64,000 nucleotides of DNA from Uloborus plumipes (GCA_038373865.1 JAXGGA010002207.1:62001-126000), one strand, 5' to 3'. Positions 1 to 14,223 are shown, counted from the first letter of the stretch. Made by a program: numbers and translations. The notes: generated by a model not told the origin, from the sequence alone.

Positions 1-3000
1 TGTGCCAGGTCCGACGATAACTCGAATACCGTGGCGATATCGGAATCAAAAATCTTGAAAAGAACCTAGACTGGTTGTGTTCCATGTTGCCCTTTGGAAG
101 TAACTTGAGGGGAAGAAATTATAAGTAGCGAAACCGATAAAAGGAGGATGAAACCGAAAAGGGAATCATAAGAAAAGAACTCCTATGTGAATTCAGATTT
201 TAGAGATTGAAAAATAGATTAGAAGCGAAAAAGCAGGATTGGGGAGGAGACAGAGTCCTAGTTTAATGATCCATCCTGGAGGTTTAGAGTATATAATACA
301 AAAAATTACGAAGATCGGGTGACGAAAATGACCGAACAACTTTCAGGTAAAGGTGGGACCGACTGAACCGGGAAAAAATAAATCTAAATAAATAATGTAA
401 AGTGAAATCCCGATGGGGTGACCAGGAATAAATCTGGTTTCGCCAGAGAGTTTCCTTCCACGATATACGAAAAAGGGACCAGCGAAAGGCGGGGACGGAC
501 CATCAGAAAGGAAAAATCCTCTTGAAAAAAACTACCGAAATTATTGGTGGTCATCTGATGAAGGGAAAAATGTGAACCATCCACATATAGAAAAATAAAG
601 AAAACCTAAATGAGTAAATGCAAAGACACCGAAGCTATACAGCCGCAACTCCAGTAGAGATAACCCGGCCAGGGTATACGTGAAGGCCCTAGAGGCATTG
701 ACTGGAATGGATATTAATATGAAAACATTATTTCCAGAGACGGAAAAAATAATTTCGATAATTTGAAAAGGAAAATAGCCTGAAAGGAAAAGTTACGGAA
801 AAAAACAAATGATAAAAAGATCCTGATGATAGATCCAGGTAACAGTTGGGGGATAAGAAAAAACCGAAGAAACTGGTTAAAAAAGGCAAAAAAAGTAAAT
901 CTATATAAGATGTTGTAGTGAAAGTTGATGGAACGATAAACGAGATGAAGGAGTAGGTGAGGGAACCTTTATCCGAAAAAGACTAATAGGAAGAGGAAGG
1001 CCTGAAATAAACAATTAACTGAAAAACATAATTTGGATTAATAGTTTATTGAGAATCCAAAAGAGTAAAAGATAAAGATGTTGGGAGGTGCGTGATGTGA
1101 GAAGAAGGCCAAAAGAAAACAAGGAAAAAAGAGAAAAGTTGTAGAAGTGATCCAGAAATAAGGAGATATGATTAAAATAAAACGACAAAATTAAAAAAAT
1201 CGTAACATAAAAACGACATGGAGGGAAAGATAATAATTGTATGCTAAATAAGAAGATAACTGAAATAATAAAAAAACGCCAGGATAAGAAGCCTGAATAG
1301 AAATAAATAAATAAGAAATGTATAGAAGACCGCAACCAGAAAAGAGAAAGTAAGAGAAAAGAAAACGGGAAATCCTAGGGTAGTCTGAAACCTACATATA
1401 GAACCAGGGGCTTACCGTCCTAGAAACCAAAGAAATCCGCTAACGTTACTCGCTAAAAAAACGAAAAAGAAGAGACAGTATGCCACTGGGAGGCGGCGTG
1501 ACGAGACGAGATTTAGGCAAGTGACTAATTCCAAACCTGAAAATAGAAAAAGAAAAAGATGAAAAAGCGACGTGAAATAAAACGCCGTTGTGAACAAAAA
1601 CTTACAGAGGTCAGCGATGCGTGCGAGGAGATCCGAAAACCCCGCAGAACCCGATAAGGAAAATTCGATAAAAGAAAGAAAAGGGATAAAAGTTGGTGAA
1701 ATATAAACGGAAAACTGTGCCATGTCGATACCGGGATAGAAAAAAGAAAAAGCCCAGAAAAAGAGTCATAGGCCGTTTGAAAGTTACGTGTAGGGAAGAA
1801 ATAAAAAAAGATGAAACAGACAAATGACGAGCAAACGTCCCGTGAAGAAGATGGCCATTAAAAAAATAGAGAAAATTAGAAAAGCGAAAATAAATGCATG
1901 TGAAACGAAACCCGAAAAGGACGGGAAACAAGGAGGCCCGAATTGAAGATACAGAAGAATAAAGCCGGCGAAGATGTAACTGAGATTGTTATAATCCGAA
2001 AGACTTGGTGAAAAATCCATTCCCTAATGAAAAAAAATTGTAACACGGAGGCGATACTGGGCCTGACTCGCTTATCAAGTAAAATATTATACAAGTCTAC
2101 TATTTTGTTAGGTGGGACGACCTTCAGTAAAAAAAAAGCCGGATGTCCGTACATTAGTACAAATTACGTAAATGTGAAGTGGTGGAAGTACGCAGGACAG
2201 AAACCGGAAGAAGCTATCAACCTTGTAAGAAACCAAGTGAAAAAATGTAAACTGGTATATGTAGAATAAATGAAAACCATGAAAAAAAAGTGAAAAATTA
2301 TTGTGAAAAAAAAAAGAAACAAGAATAAGAAAACGAAAATACTAGATGAAAAGAATTATTAGAATAAGAAAAAGTAAAAAAATTAGGCATGTATGAGTGC
2401 CCACCCGGGAGTGGAGTATAGAAAATGAAACAAAATAACCTAATGTGAAAAAACCAGGAAGAAAAGGGATAGAAAATCCCTGGGCGGACCAAAAGTATAA
2501 GAGGGGCCGTGTCTGAAAAAAAAAAATGGCATCGCTAGAATGCTAAGATCGGTGTAAGTCCTATAAAAGAGAAAATAGGAATGAAAGACCATTTCCCTGA
2601 TAAGGAGAACGTATCCATGGAACGGCCGAAAAATAAGGACGAGGTAAAAATGAAGGGTATGACCAAATATATTGGTTGGAATATATGAAAGAGAATTCCG
2701 AAAGCCTACCATAGAAAACGGAGAACCAAAGAAACGGTACGAGGAGAAATGAAGCGTAAACAAAAAAAATGGAAATAAACCGGCTTGGGAACCCCGGCAT
2801 TTTATCCATAGAAAAAAACATCCATCGGAAAAAAAACAGAAAAAAAAAAGGAGATCGAATTTGAATTTACAAGAGGGTAAGCCATTGTTACAATAGAAGA
2901 AAAGAGATCCGTGGGACTAAAACGAAGTTGAGGGACAAGAACTGAGGACGAATGAAAAAGACGTGTGATTCCTGATTAAAACACGCAAATTGGATAATTG

Positions 3001-6000
3001 GATTAAGACAAAAGGAATTACCGATGGGGGGAGAGCCTAATATAAAAGATAGCATAGACCTTAGAGCAGATGAAATCTGAAGCAAGAACGAGATAAGAAA
3101 TATTTGAACCAGAAAGCCGTTATAATAACTGCCCGAAAAAATAACCAGATAAGTGGAAGAAAAAAAAAAAAATGATTAAGACACCTTAAGCCAGTCGGCA
3201 ACAAAAAACTGAAGTGTGAACAGTGAATGATCGAATGGAATTTGAATCCATGGAAAAAATGAAGAACGATAAAAAAAAACTCTCTGTCTTGGAAAAAAGC
3301 AAGTAAGAAAGCCAGACTGTCCAACGAAAAAAAAAATTGAAAAAAATTTCCGTGGACGATAATAAATTAACCCATGTCACGAAAATGTGGAAAAAAAGCA
3401 GAGAAGTTCTTAGAGAAGAAAAGACTGATGAGAGATAATTAATAGACATCAGAGAACCTTCATTAATAGGAAATCGAAACAGGCGAAATAAAAATGGTAT
3501 CCGAGTCTCAGACTTTGATAAAAACAACAGAAAAAGGACTGACTGCAAATGAGTTGTGTCGAGAACCGAAATAAGGTCCCGCATTTTTAGGCCAACTGTG
3601 AAAAAAGAACGTCGATAATTTTAGTAAAGTAGTTATATGTGGTACCGAGTGCTTCCAATGATAAAAATTTAGTTGGCTGAAAAGGAAAAGAAAACGTAAA
3701 AGTAATCAGGAGAAAAAGAATGAGGAATGGCGAAGATATAAAAAAACCGAGAGAGTTCAGTGACCGGTATTCCGGTGAACGATTTGTATTGAAAACATGT
3801 AGAAGGATGCCGGGAAAATATAGAACCAAAAAGATCCAAATAAGCAAGTAAAACCGAAACAGAAAACCGACTGAAGTGAAGACAAAAAGAGTAAAAAAAA
3901 AGAACTTTACCGGTGATAGGTTATACTGGTGATGGAAAACGAAGAACACGATTTCCCAGAACGGTTTTAGAGAAATGGGAGAAAATCCGGCCCGAAAAAA
4001 AAGAAAAAACCTGCGAAAGCGAAAGAAAATCTGCACCTCCGAATATGATAAGGTAAAATAGCCAAACTTAAATTGAAAAATACAGAATCCGAAAGAAAAA
4101 CGAACTTACTAGACCGCTGGGATCATCAACAGACGTGAGACCACAGAACCATGAAAGGGTAAAAGGAAGTCATAAGTAAAGTAGTTGAAAAAAAAATGAA
4201 ACCGTCACCAGGATGATGCGAGTCCGTCGCCAACCCTCCCCTTTGGTAATCTAATATTCGGACATATGCTCCGGTGGGAGATCCAGGAGAATCGACGGAA
4301 ATACCCTATTGACTAAAAAGGAGACCGATAAAGAATGAACATGGTGTGATATAAAACCACGAAAAAAGAAAGTGAAAAATAAATAGAACCAGGGACCGGA
4401 CTGAACGGAAAATCCTGAAAAGACGACCAGATCCAGAGGGGACAGTGGTACAAAACCCTGTCCGAAAAAAAATAAATAACCAGAGGAAAAACTTGCAAAG
4501 AATGGACAACGAAATCCAGAATGTCTTGTGGTAATTGGAAGAGTGATGAGGGGAAAAGGACGTCCTGAACCTTTTAACCGTCTAAAGTATGAGAAAATGG
4601 AAACAATGGTCCTTGGAGCCATAGTGTGCATGAGCAGAAGTGGAAAACGGGAAAACAGTGAAAAAAAAAAAAACTAGATAAGGAAGATGAAGACTGGAAG
4701 GAGTCCTGGGGAAGAAATGGCTTTGACCTGAAAAAAACTCCGTAACTTCGGTGTGAGTAGATCCCGAAAAAAGTTAGCGACTAAGAAATACCTCTAACGC
4801 ATATATCCCATTGAGAAGAAAGAGAGGGACAAATGACATAAATCCAAAGGAGACCAATTGGAAATCCGTATGCGGAAACCCAGTTTAAATGGAAACGATA
4901 GGTGTCCGATAATGCTTGCAACAATCGTGAAACCGAGGAAAGAAAACTGTTATTTAATTTATGACCTGAAAAGAAAAAAGAAGGAAAGACGCGGGAAAAT
5001 AACCGAAGGGAAGAGAGAGAGAAACCTGTGGGTGAATGACCATAGGAGTACCGGGAGGAGTAACGCCAAAAACAAACGAAAAACGATGCGGCCAAAACAC
5101 ACAAGAAAGAAAAAGAAAACAAGTAATGAAAAAGAAGAACAGTAGGGAAAAGACCGAACCTGGAGAAAAAATTGTAATTTGTTATATATTAAGGAGTTGG
5201 CAACATGAGTACAAAGGGAGTGCCCAGCGCCATCACACGCCACATGGGTGTGAACACAATTGACTGTAGTGGTAGGCGTGTGAACTTTGTAATACAACGG
5301 AGAAGGAGAAGAAGACCGGTGAACGCGGAGGAAAAAGGACCCCAGATGAAAAAGTGTTGAACTGTATTGATCCAAGGGTAGTTATAGGCATCTGGACGAA
5401 AAAACATATAAAACCTTATAGGACCGTTAATTAATTGATTTGAATCCGAAAAAAAAAAAAGAAAATCCGAATAAAAAAGGTAATCAGTGGAGGAGAAAAA
5501 CGGTATAGAATTCCGTAAACCAGTATGAAAAAAACTATGAAGATAAAAGAATAGTGAAACTTGAAGAAGATGTAACCGGAGTCTAACCGAGGGGGGGGAA
5601 AAAACCAGAACAAGGCTAAAAAACATCCGTGTATAAACCGTACCAAATAGAATGAAAATAAAAAAACGCCTGAAAACCGTACCTGAGAAGTCGTCCAAGA
5701 AAATCAGTTCCGGCCCAATTAATATTTAGAAAAAACAGTCGTGGCCTAAATGATCAATATGGAAAATAAAGTATGATACTTAAAAAGTAAAGAATGGTAC
5801 AAAAATCATTCCTGTAAATCGCACGAGAGACAGAGGATATAATATTGGAAAACAATCACGAGGAAATTATAGAATGGGGAAAAACGGACCCTCAAAATCA
5901 CCTATATGTAAGCCGAATTTTCATGGATGTGTATACGTGGGTGGGAAAAACGGTATAAAAAATCAAGTCCCGGACCAAGAATATAGACGGTGGGACCGGG

Positions 6001-9000
6001 AAAGACAGATAAATAAAAGATGCCGCGAGGAACCTGATCCGCTAATATGGCGACAAAACTCCAAGCCCTTTTCGTCGAAGGGAAGTGGATTGAAAAAACC
6101 GCGATAGAAAGTGAAAAAAATAAATAAGGAAAACAGAGAAAAAGAAGGAAAAAGGAGTTACGGGAGAGAAAAGTCAACCAAACCCACGTAGATGAAAATT
6201 AACTTGAAATAGATCTAGCTAGAAAAAAAATCCTACGATGGCCTAGGGGTATGAAAACCGATTAAAAGCCTTTGGCGCGTACGGCGAACCGAACCAAAAA
6301 AGCCTCATAATGCATTGAGAAAAAGGGTAGACAGTGCGGAAAAAAAAAGCGAGTCTTCGGCCAATCCACCGTTGTAATGAAAACGAAAAGGAAACAAAGT
6401 GAATTCCAGTAGAGATATAGGTATCAAAAAAAGAGAAAATCTGAAAATTGACGAAACAAAGCAAGCTAAACGGGACGAGCGGGTAAAGGTGGAGTCCATG
6501 TGGTGGATATGAAATTGAATAAGGGTTAAATTTACTGAAACACGGCCTATCCAGAAAGCCGAATGACATCGAAAAACAGGACGGATAAACCTGGTGTAAA
6601 AAGAAAGAATTTAGGTGATTAACGGATAAAAGAAAACTGTTTAAAAGCCTGTGTAGGAGAAAAAAAAAAATAAACCGATGAGGAATCAAAAGCGAAAGAC
6701 AGAAACCGGCATCCTTGCATGGATGGATTAAACCTATATGGTGAACCGAACTCGTACGTAAAGGAAACGTGGAATGAAAAGGCAATCATATAAAAAAAAA
6801 GAAAGCGTATCCATGACGAAAAACCAATAGTCCGCGCGAAAACCAATGGTACAGAGAGGTCCGATTGTTGCCAATAAGCGACGTGTAAGTAAGCCAATGG
6901 ATATACGAACCTGTTAAAGGGGTGAATCCGAACTGATAGAAAATCCAAATACCCGATAACAAATACTGTAACTCAGACGAGGAGCGGAAGACTGGAAAAA
7001 AAATTATTTCCTAGATGAGTGACAGAGGAACGAACACAATTTCCAATGAAAAGAAACAGTGAAAAACTCCATAGAGCACTGAGGTAAGACACGAAAAACA
7101 AATTACGATGTCCTCAGGCGTGATGTAAAAACTTATTTATGAATTGAACACAAATGAAAGGAAGAGGGTGAAAAAAATCCAAGACTAGTTGAAGAAACAG
7201 AGAATCCGGGAAAGAAAGCTACTGAAAAAGTCCGGTTGGACTCTAGCAAAAAGACAGATGAAATCTAAAAAGAGTAGTTTATAGAAAAAACCCTTAAGAC
7301 AAAGGTAAAACGGTTGAGAACGAGGAATTTCCATAAAAAAAAGCAAAGATATTTGCCCGAGAGAAAAGAAAAAGTCCTGAGAGGAAAAAAAAAAATAAGA
7401 ACGAGGGAAAGAAAATTTGTTACCTCATTTTAATTATGATGGGTGAAATAAAAAAAGAAATCCTAGAGAAAGAAAGAAACTTAGCTGGGTGTGGAATCTC
7501 CATGGTGCAGTAAAAAAAAAAAGATAAAGATGAAAACAAAGGCGCGTGAAAATAAAAAATGAAAATAGAGGAGAATGGTAGAAAAGCCGAAAGCGAGGAA
7601 ATGGGTCCGAAAAACTATCCGAAAATAGACCCAAGAGACGGTGTTAGAAACTGATCCGAGCGGAGAAAGAAGAAAAAAAGGGGTGAGGAGTAGAAACAAA
7701 AATGAACTATAGGATATTCGTAACTGGCCTGCGGATTCTAATCCAAAAGATGGATTAACATTCGTCCTGACTATCAATAAAATTAATAGAAACGTCCAAA
7801 CATCGCAAAGAAACAGAAAAGGTTTTGAAAGAACGAGCAGTGGATGAACTATTGAGAACCGGAAAAGTAGATCCGACAATAAGGATGAATGAGGTAGTTA
7901 GTATGGAAAGCAGGTTCGCAAAAAAATCCTATGAACCTAGGGCTTCTTGTAGAACGAGAAAAAGATATAGGAGGAAAAAATGAACCGAACCGGGACCGAA
8001 GAGCAAGAGTCAGTTGTGTAAAAAAGCACAAAATACCGACCGTCCACGCGGTATGTCCAGCCTTGCACTAATGGGGAGGTTAGGGACTCTGAAGCGAGGC
8101 AAAAAGGAAGGTGAAAAACAAGAAAATTCATGGTAAGTATGTATTTGCTTGTCACAGAAAAAAAAATGTCTAAGAGCAAAATGTTTTCGAGCATTGGAGT
8201 AGAATGATTGCGACGAGTAAAGCGCGCAGAAAAAACCGTAATAGAGAAACGTAAAAAAAAGAAGAGAAAAAAAACGAAACGAACGGACAAAGAAAATAAA
8301 TAATTTACGTGTGGGTGGTTCCGGTAATATCATATACCAAGAACCGCGGCGAATCCTGGAAAAGTGGACCGTTGAGAACGACAGTGCGAACCTGTCGCCA
8401 GATGCGTGTGAAGAAGGAACGAAAAATGAAAATAAATATCGAAAGAAAGCTTCCAATCATAACCCAAAAAACCAGAAAAACTACAGATAACAGGTAGGGA
8501 TAAAACCCCGAAGAAGGCTGGAAATTTATTGAGAAAACAGAACGTGATCCATGCCGAAAAACAAAAAATAAGTAAAATAAGTCCCGAAAAAACTAACGAC
8601 AAAACGAAAAAGAAAAATGATAAAATGAGTGAAACGCTTAAACAGAAGCTCCGTTAAATGCGAGAAAAAGCCAGGTAATATATCCACAAAGAAGAGAAAA
8701 ACGCAATACGAGAAACCGAAAAAACGAGAGAGAAGTAGGAGCAAAACTAAATCAATAAGGGACCGACATGGAAGGACGAAGACAAACGCCTCAGAAACGA
8801 TATAAAGTCAATGAAAGAACAAATAAAATAAAGATAAAAATAGAGTTGTTATATGGAGGAGGGGCCTGTAAAAAATTAAAGAAAGCCGTGAAAAACCATA
8901 TAAATAAAAGAGGTAATAAAAAAGAATAACGGAAAACTCCGGAAGCTATATAGAGGAAGACTGTTATTCGAAAACTAAAGCACTTCAGAGGAACACGCTG

Positions 9001-12000
9001 CTCCGGTCGATTGAGCAGGTGAATCAGCCGCATTGTGAAGGTTGAAAAAAGGTAGGTCTAGTGGATTCGAAAAACCAGAACGCATAGAAAAAAAACGTAA
9101 TTAGGAACTCACCGACCTGATGAAATAATAACTGAAAGAGAATGACGGTAGAGAATGGGATAAGAAATGCGTGTTCCGAAAGAAGGTGGCTGAAGAAAAC
9201 AATTGGATAAATGCCTGTACAACAATGCCTCAAAAACGCAAATAGTATTGAGAACAAAAGATAAATCCGTATTGGAACGAATATTGGAAGGAAAAGAGAG
9301 AAAGTAAAAAGATGTGAAGGAAAAGTGAAAGTACGAACCGGAAATTCCAAAAAGGATCCGGAAAACGTTGATTTCATGGACTGACGCGAGGACCGAAGCG
9401 AAATGGACAGTAGAATAACCTTTGATGGACCGACCGTAACAACCGAGCAACAGCGTCCAACGATACACGAGAAGAGCTGACGTATAATAGAGTAGTTATT
9501 AGTAGCCGTAAAGATGGGGGTCGATAACCGACAACAAGAGGATTAGTTTGAAAAATACCGAAGCGCAAATCCACCAAAAAGAACAAATCCTCCCGGAAAA
9601 AAGACGAAAAAGTGAAGTAAGAAGAACCTGGAACCAGCAGACTTGAAGTGAAAAAAACTGTGAAATTAGAAAAGAAAAAAAGACCAAAAAAGAAAGATAT
9701 GTGGTGTTTTAAAGCGATGAAATGGTGGAAAAGGATTCGGGAAAATGGACTAGGTAGAACTCTAAAAAGAGCATTAAAAACTGGACTGGATAATGACCGA
9801 GAAAAAGGCTAGGATGCGACGAACCGAAAAAAATTATAACAGAAAACCGATCCTGCCTTAGAAACGTAGACGAAACCGATACGGTCCCGAAAGTAAAACA
9901 AACAGGTACCGGAAGAAGACCAAATAATTAGAAAAAACGAAGCCTGTGAAATATGCTGAGAATCCAACGAAAAAAATAAAGCAACAAAAAGGTAAAAAAA
10001 AATCCAAAACCAAAAAGTGGTTTTGTGAATTAACAAAAAACAGCCGATCATTGAATGAAATACAGCGAGGTAAAAAACTAATTGGACTCTGGAAGGCCGT
10101 TTGGGGAAACCTATTGGAAAATAAGTAAGAAGGGCGGAAAATTCTTAATTTAAAGCGATACCTTAGTTCCTATAGAAAGCGTTTCCGAAATTCCTGATAA
10201 ATTCCGATTAAGCCAGATCAAATAAAGGGAAGCGTTAGAAAAGAATTACAAAGGACGATGTTAAGAAACCTTTCAAAAAGAAGAATGATAACTCCATTAA
10301 AATCCGGAAAATATAAGGCTGAAATGGATCCTAGGAAATTAAGAAAATTTACGGAATTCTGAACTAAGTGTTTTTTTGAAACATCCTTCAGCCAAAGCCA
10401 ACGACAAAAAGGAGAAAAAATAAACAAATGAAATTTGAAAATGTAAGAAAATCCAGAAAAAACAGCTGACTGATAAAAACATGCAAGGGTCATAAATCTT
10501 TGGCGAATAGAAGACTTAATGAATCCATTTAGAAAAAATGGAAAAAAAAACATGAAAGGAGCGCGCTTTCTAAACCAAAAAAAGAAAACTGAAAGAAAGA
10601 AAGAAAGTTGAATAGGAAACGGAAAACAACCGGAGAAAAAAAGATCCCGGAAAAAAAAAAACCTGCCCTCACCATTCAGGAAGAACCGTGAGACCCGAGG
10701 TATACAGCCCATCTCCATGCTATCGTCTGCCAGGAAACGAGGCTGCCCCAGAACCGTTCCTACCCATATAAATGTTTAATTACCGGGTCATCTACTAATT
10801 TGAGTGGGGCACAACATCCCGCGTAACCGGATCACGGAAGTGCTTTTGAATCAACCGAGCCAGAAACATTTTGTTGCTGGCATAAAGTTGAAGCACGAAG
10901 AAATAAACAACAAAAAACAAACCAAGAAGGACGGAAAATGAAACAAAAAAATAAAAATCGATTCCGGGACAGATGATTTAGAAATTGATGAGAAGGGAGG
11001 GTTTGAAATCCCAGAGAAAGCGGGGAAGAAAACAGAGCAAGCCAAAAGACAGAAAGGATCCATGAATTTGTCTTTAATGAAATTGAAAAAACCTGCAAAT
11101 AAATAAATTTCCGACCGAAAACCGAAAAGGAGGAAAATTCCTAATAATTATATTAGGATGAACTTGACGATATGAAGTAGTACGGAAAGTCGAGATAAAG
11201 TGGAGACAAAGACCTCGAAGGATTAGGTGTTCCAGAAACGAAAAATGTTCAATTCGAGAAAAACAAAAAACGCGGAATATGACGATCCCATAGACCTTAA
11301 AAGACCAGAAAATGAGGAAGAATGTGATTTGGAAAGACGAGGAAAAAAAGAGACCACCTGAAATCTTGTCTGTACTGCCAAGAGAATGAACGATAAAAAA
11401 AAAAAAACAGACCAAGCGAAAAAACAAGTAATCTAACGGGACAAGAAAGATAAAAAAAAAAAAAGAAAGAACGAGGATTAATGACGACCGGATTAATGTC
11501 AGAGAAAGGTAGGAATGAAGGAAAAAAACCCGAGAAAAAAAAAAATTGAAGGAAAATTTGAGCCAAAGTGTACGAGATCGAGGACAAACCTAATGAAAAA
11601 GGGTAGGTAAATGCGAAAAACCTAAATAGAAATTGGAGTTGCAGATTAAGAGAAAAGAAAAAAAACAATTAAATCATTGACTGGCTCCCAGCAAGAAGGA
11701 GTTGAAGTGAGAAATCGTGGAAACTTGTACGGAAATGAAAGGAAAAAATTAATTGGATTGAAGAGAGACAAAAATGAACCGCCGGCTACGAAACCGTTAG
11801 AAGAAAACATAGATAATGGACCCTAAGAAGATAAGAAAAGAAAAATTAGAGCATCTGGAACAAAAGTTCCAAAATTGCTGTAAAGTAAATCTGTTTTGAA
11901 AATCTGTCGAAACCTGAGGCGATATAAAGTGTAAATTCCGGGAAAAAAATATAGTACGCAGACGAGCGGAAAGTAAAGGTGTAAAGATAAAGAAAAAAAT

Positions 12001-12229
12001 CTAAAAAGATAAACATGAACCATTTTGTTATAGGAAAGAATATATTGGATGATGAGAAAAAGGACCCGAGAACCGAGAGAAAGGGACCATAAAAAGTACC
12101 TCCTTTCCAGGAAGGGACAGAAAAAAGGGGCTTGTCCGTGAAAAAACGAAAATAAGGAAGGGGGAAACCTGTCCTGTATGAAACGGTTAATAAGGGTGCG
12201 AAATGTATAGCTGAAAATTTAGCAATCAC
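1..12229. other. Purine-rich, T-poor compositional block with no recognisable gene
   Basis: The plus strand is dominated by A, then G, with T scarce. A hand count over the four 60-base rows starting at 121, 8461, 9061 and 11401 gives A 128, G 48, C 40, T 24. CpG is not depleted (10 seen in those rows). Short words such as CCGAAA recur (for example near 154, 973, 1633, 3133, 3992, 4462, 4764, 5446, 8584), but no fixed period or long repeat is visible. Open frames up to 180 codons occur on the minus strand. They are rich in Phe, Ser and Leu and are expected by chance, because T scarcity on the plus strand removes minus-strand stop codons. The block runs off the left edge. It could be decayed satellite, strand-biased heterochromatin or an assembly or base-calling artefact. 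The sequence alone does not decide. Confidence 0.75.
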
Positions 12230-12584
12230 CACTCACCACGTTGCGATTAAAGTAGCCTAAGTGGCGGATAAAAAATTTGTCATCGATCGCTACCTTTGCT
12301 CAATCGCTGTACTAACATTCTCAATGTAAGCATATTCCCCCCGCCCTGCCCCGAGTGATGGGTGATTGGATGAGAAATTTTCATTCATAGAATCATCAAT
12401 CTTATTCAATAAGTACTAGTTGATGAATGAATCATACTCTAATGCTATAAGTATGAAAGATTTTATTTTTATGTAATTCTCGATATCGTAGATGCAATCA
12501 AGTTTATGAGTATAAACGCAAATTCAATTTTTCTTAAAATCTGAAATAAATGAAACATGTGGTGTAAGATTTTTAATGTGTTGC
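12230..12584. other. Ordinary AT-rich intergenic sequence after the composition switch
   Basis: Base composition becomes balanced between strands from about 12230. I see no open frame, splice-like exon or repeat signature here. Confidence 0.5.
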
Positions 12585-12990
12585 CCGTAGGCGGCTAGTA
12601 CAAAGGGGGGGACTGCCCCCTGACTTCCAGAAGTAAAGGGACTTTGCCCCTTCACTTTTCACTGTAATGATCGAGTGAAAAATTATTTTTTACTCAGTAG
12701 ATTGATTAATTTCACCAAAATAAAAGATAAAAATTTAAAAAAATGGACTTTCGTCCATGTTTTTTCATAAGAATCGATGAAAATCAACCAGCCAAGTTGA
12801 TTTTTGACGCCATATCTTGCATTTTATAGAGGGCAATTTATCGGCAATGTTAATATCCATTATTATTGCCAATTTATAGCGAAAAAAAGCCTTTTGAAGG
12901 AACTATCCTAACTCTCCCCCATTTCTTTCAACCCTCATCTCTCGTACTTTTCTTGCCCCCTCACTTTTTTAGTGCGCCAGCCGCCCATGC
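12585..12990. mobile_element. Possible short inverted-repeat element (406 bp)
   Basis: The ends are imperfect inverted repeats sharing GGCGGCT at the left and AGCCGCC at the right, each followed inward by a G/C-rich run. The 6-mer TGTTGC lies directly outside both ends (12579-12584 and 12991-12996) and could be a target duplication. There is no coding capacity. The family is not recognised and the call rests on short matches only. Confidence 0.35.
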
Positions 12991-13028
12991 TGTTGCTGGT
13001 CAGCTATAAAATTAAATGCATTTTGCAT

Positions 13029-13139
13029 ATATCTTCTAGGATATGCTCTCATATTCTCTGGGATATGAGCTAGGATAGGAGATATCTTCTAGGATATGTT
13101 CATGAAGAGTTAGGAAAAAGTGAAACATGAAGAGTTAGG
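13029..13139. repeat. Short local direct repeats
   Basis: A 17-base word, ATATCTTCTAGGATATG, occurs at 13029-13045 and again at 13082-13098. A 14-base word, CATGAAGAGTTAGG, occurs at 13101-13114 and 13126-13139. These look like small local duplications. Confidence 0.7.
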
Positions 13140-13162
13140 CTGGTTACGGAAAACTATGTTGG

Positions 13163-13407
13163 TCGCTCATGTGCAAAAAATGTGCACAACTCAAAACAAA
13201 TAATTTTCGGTTGATTTTAAAATATAGTAAAAGTTGGGATGTTGCTTACAACAGGAAAAAAGTAATTAAAGTCCCTATGGTTTGCGGAATGATTTGTCAA
13301 TGCTCAAAAGCCGAACTTCTTCCTCGTTTTTGGCTGTGCAAAAAGTTTTAAATTTTTCTTTCTCTTTAAATTTTTGCTTCTGAGTTGTCATTTTTTGCAC
13401 AGAGCGA
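13163..13407. mobile_element. MITE-like element with about 30-bp terminal inverted repeats (245 bp)
   Basis: The left end (13163-13193) and the reverse complement of the right end (13381-13407) share CGCTC, then GTGCAAAAAATG, then ACAACTCA, differing by small gaps. The interior is AT-rich, and a 60-codon open frame inside it has no recognisable motif. Target duplication is unclear, so the superfamily is unassigned. Confidence 0.5.
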
Positions 13408-13510
13408 TATTATGATGATACTTTTTTTTATTATTGATAAAATTTGAAGCATAGTTGCATAAGTGACTTTTTAAAAGTGGTCACTCATCGAGTCCCCCGG
13501 CCACTGGCTA

Positions 13511-14223
13511 CAGCGGCGTACGCAGACAAATCATTTCGGGGGGGGGGGGGGCCTGAGCGGACACTTTTTGAGAGAAGGGGGCGGGGCACCTCATAAAATG
13601 CAGTTCAAAAAGTAATGTTTCGAATTTCTGACATCCATGCTAATTTCAGATGAAAAAATACAAAATTAAAGAAAAATATAATTATAATTATTGCTGGGAA
13701 GTAAAGCACTTTGATGAAAATAGAAAATGATAAAATTGAAATTTAAAAAAATTTCCTTACTGAAGAAGGTGTTCCTTAAACAAGTGCATGTAATATTTTT
13801 GCAAATTTAAGCTTTATTAGCATTAATTTTGCCATTTATTTTACTGTATTCCTAATATTGGGTTTCAATCACACATTGTTGAAATTTATTTAACAGAATT
13901 AGATGAATGAACAAACATTAATCGATGTTTCTGAAGCATATTTAGTGTAAATGTAAACAAAATTGAATTATGAGATAACCATACACGTCACATACAGTAT
14001 GATGGAGAGATTTAAAAAAAAAAGAAAGAAGAAGGAATTTACTTCTTTTCCCTTTCTTATAATTTTGCCACATACTTAATTTTTTTCAAAAGAAATTCTT
14101 GTGTCTTGATTTCAGGAAGAAAGGAAAATAAATAAATGATTTCAGCTTAAATTTTAAAAATTTGTTTGGAAAATTTCGGAGGGGGTTGCAGCTCTATCAG
14201 CCCACCCCCTGAGTACGCCACTG
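13511..14223. mobile_element. hAT-type non-autonomous element, 713 bp
   Basis: The termini are CAGCGGCGTACGCAG and the inverted GAGTACGCCACTG. The 8-bp sequence ACTGGCTA flanks both ends exactly (13503-13510 and 14224-14231), the target-duplication length typical of hAT transposases. The interior begins with a G run and is AT-rich, with no transposase frame. A CAGTGGCGTA-type start is common among arthropod hAT MITEs (family knowledge). Mobilisation would need an enzyme from elsewhere. Confidence 0.85.

Noticed and set aside
2027..2269. Plus-strand 80-codon frame in the purine block
   Set aside because: The local composition is a little more balanced and the peptide looks protein-like, but there is no motif, splice signal or neighbour to support it.
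4858..6107. Lys/Arg-rich plus-strand frames
   Set aside because: Lys, Arg and Glu codons follow directly from the A/G-rich composition. They overlap each other in different frames.
1..12229. Many minus-strand open frames of 60-180 codons rich in Phe, Ser and Leu
   Set aside because: T is scarce on the plus strand, so minus-strand stop codons are rare. Frames of this length are expected by chance, and none has a recognisable domain or consistent start context.
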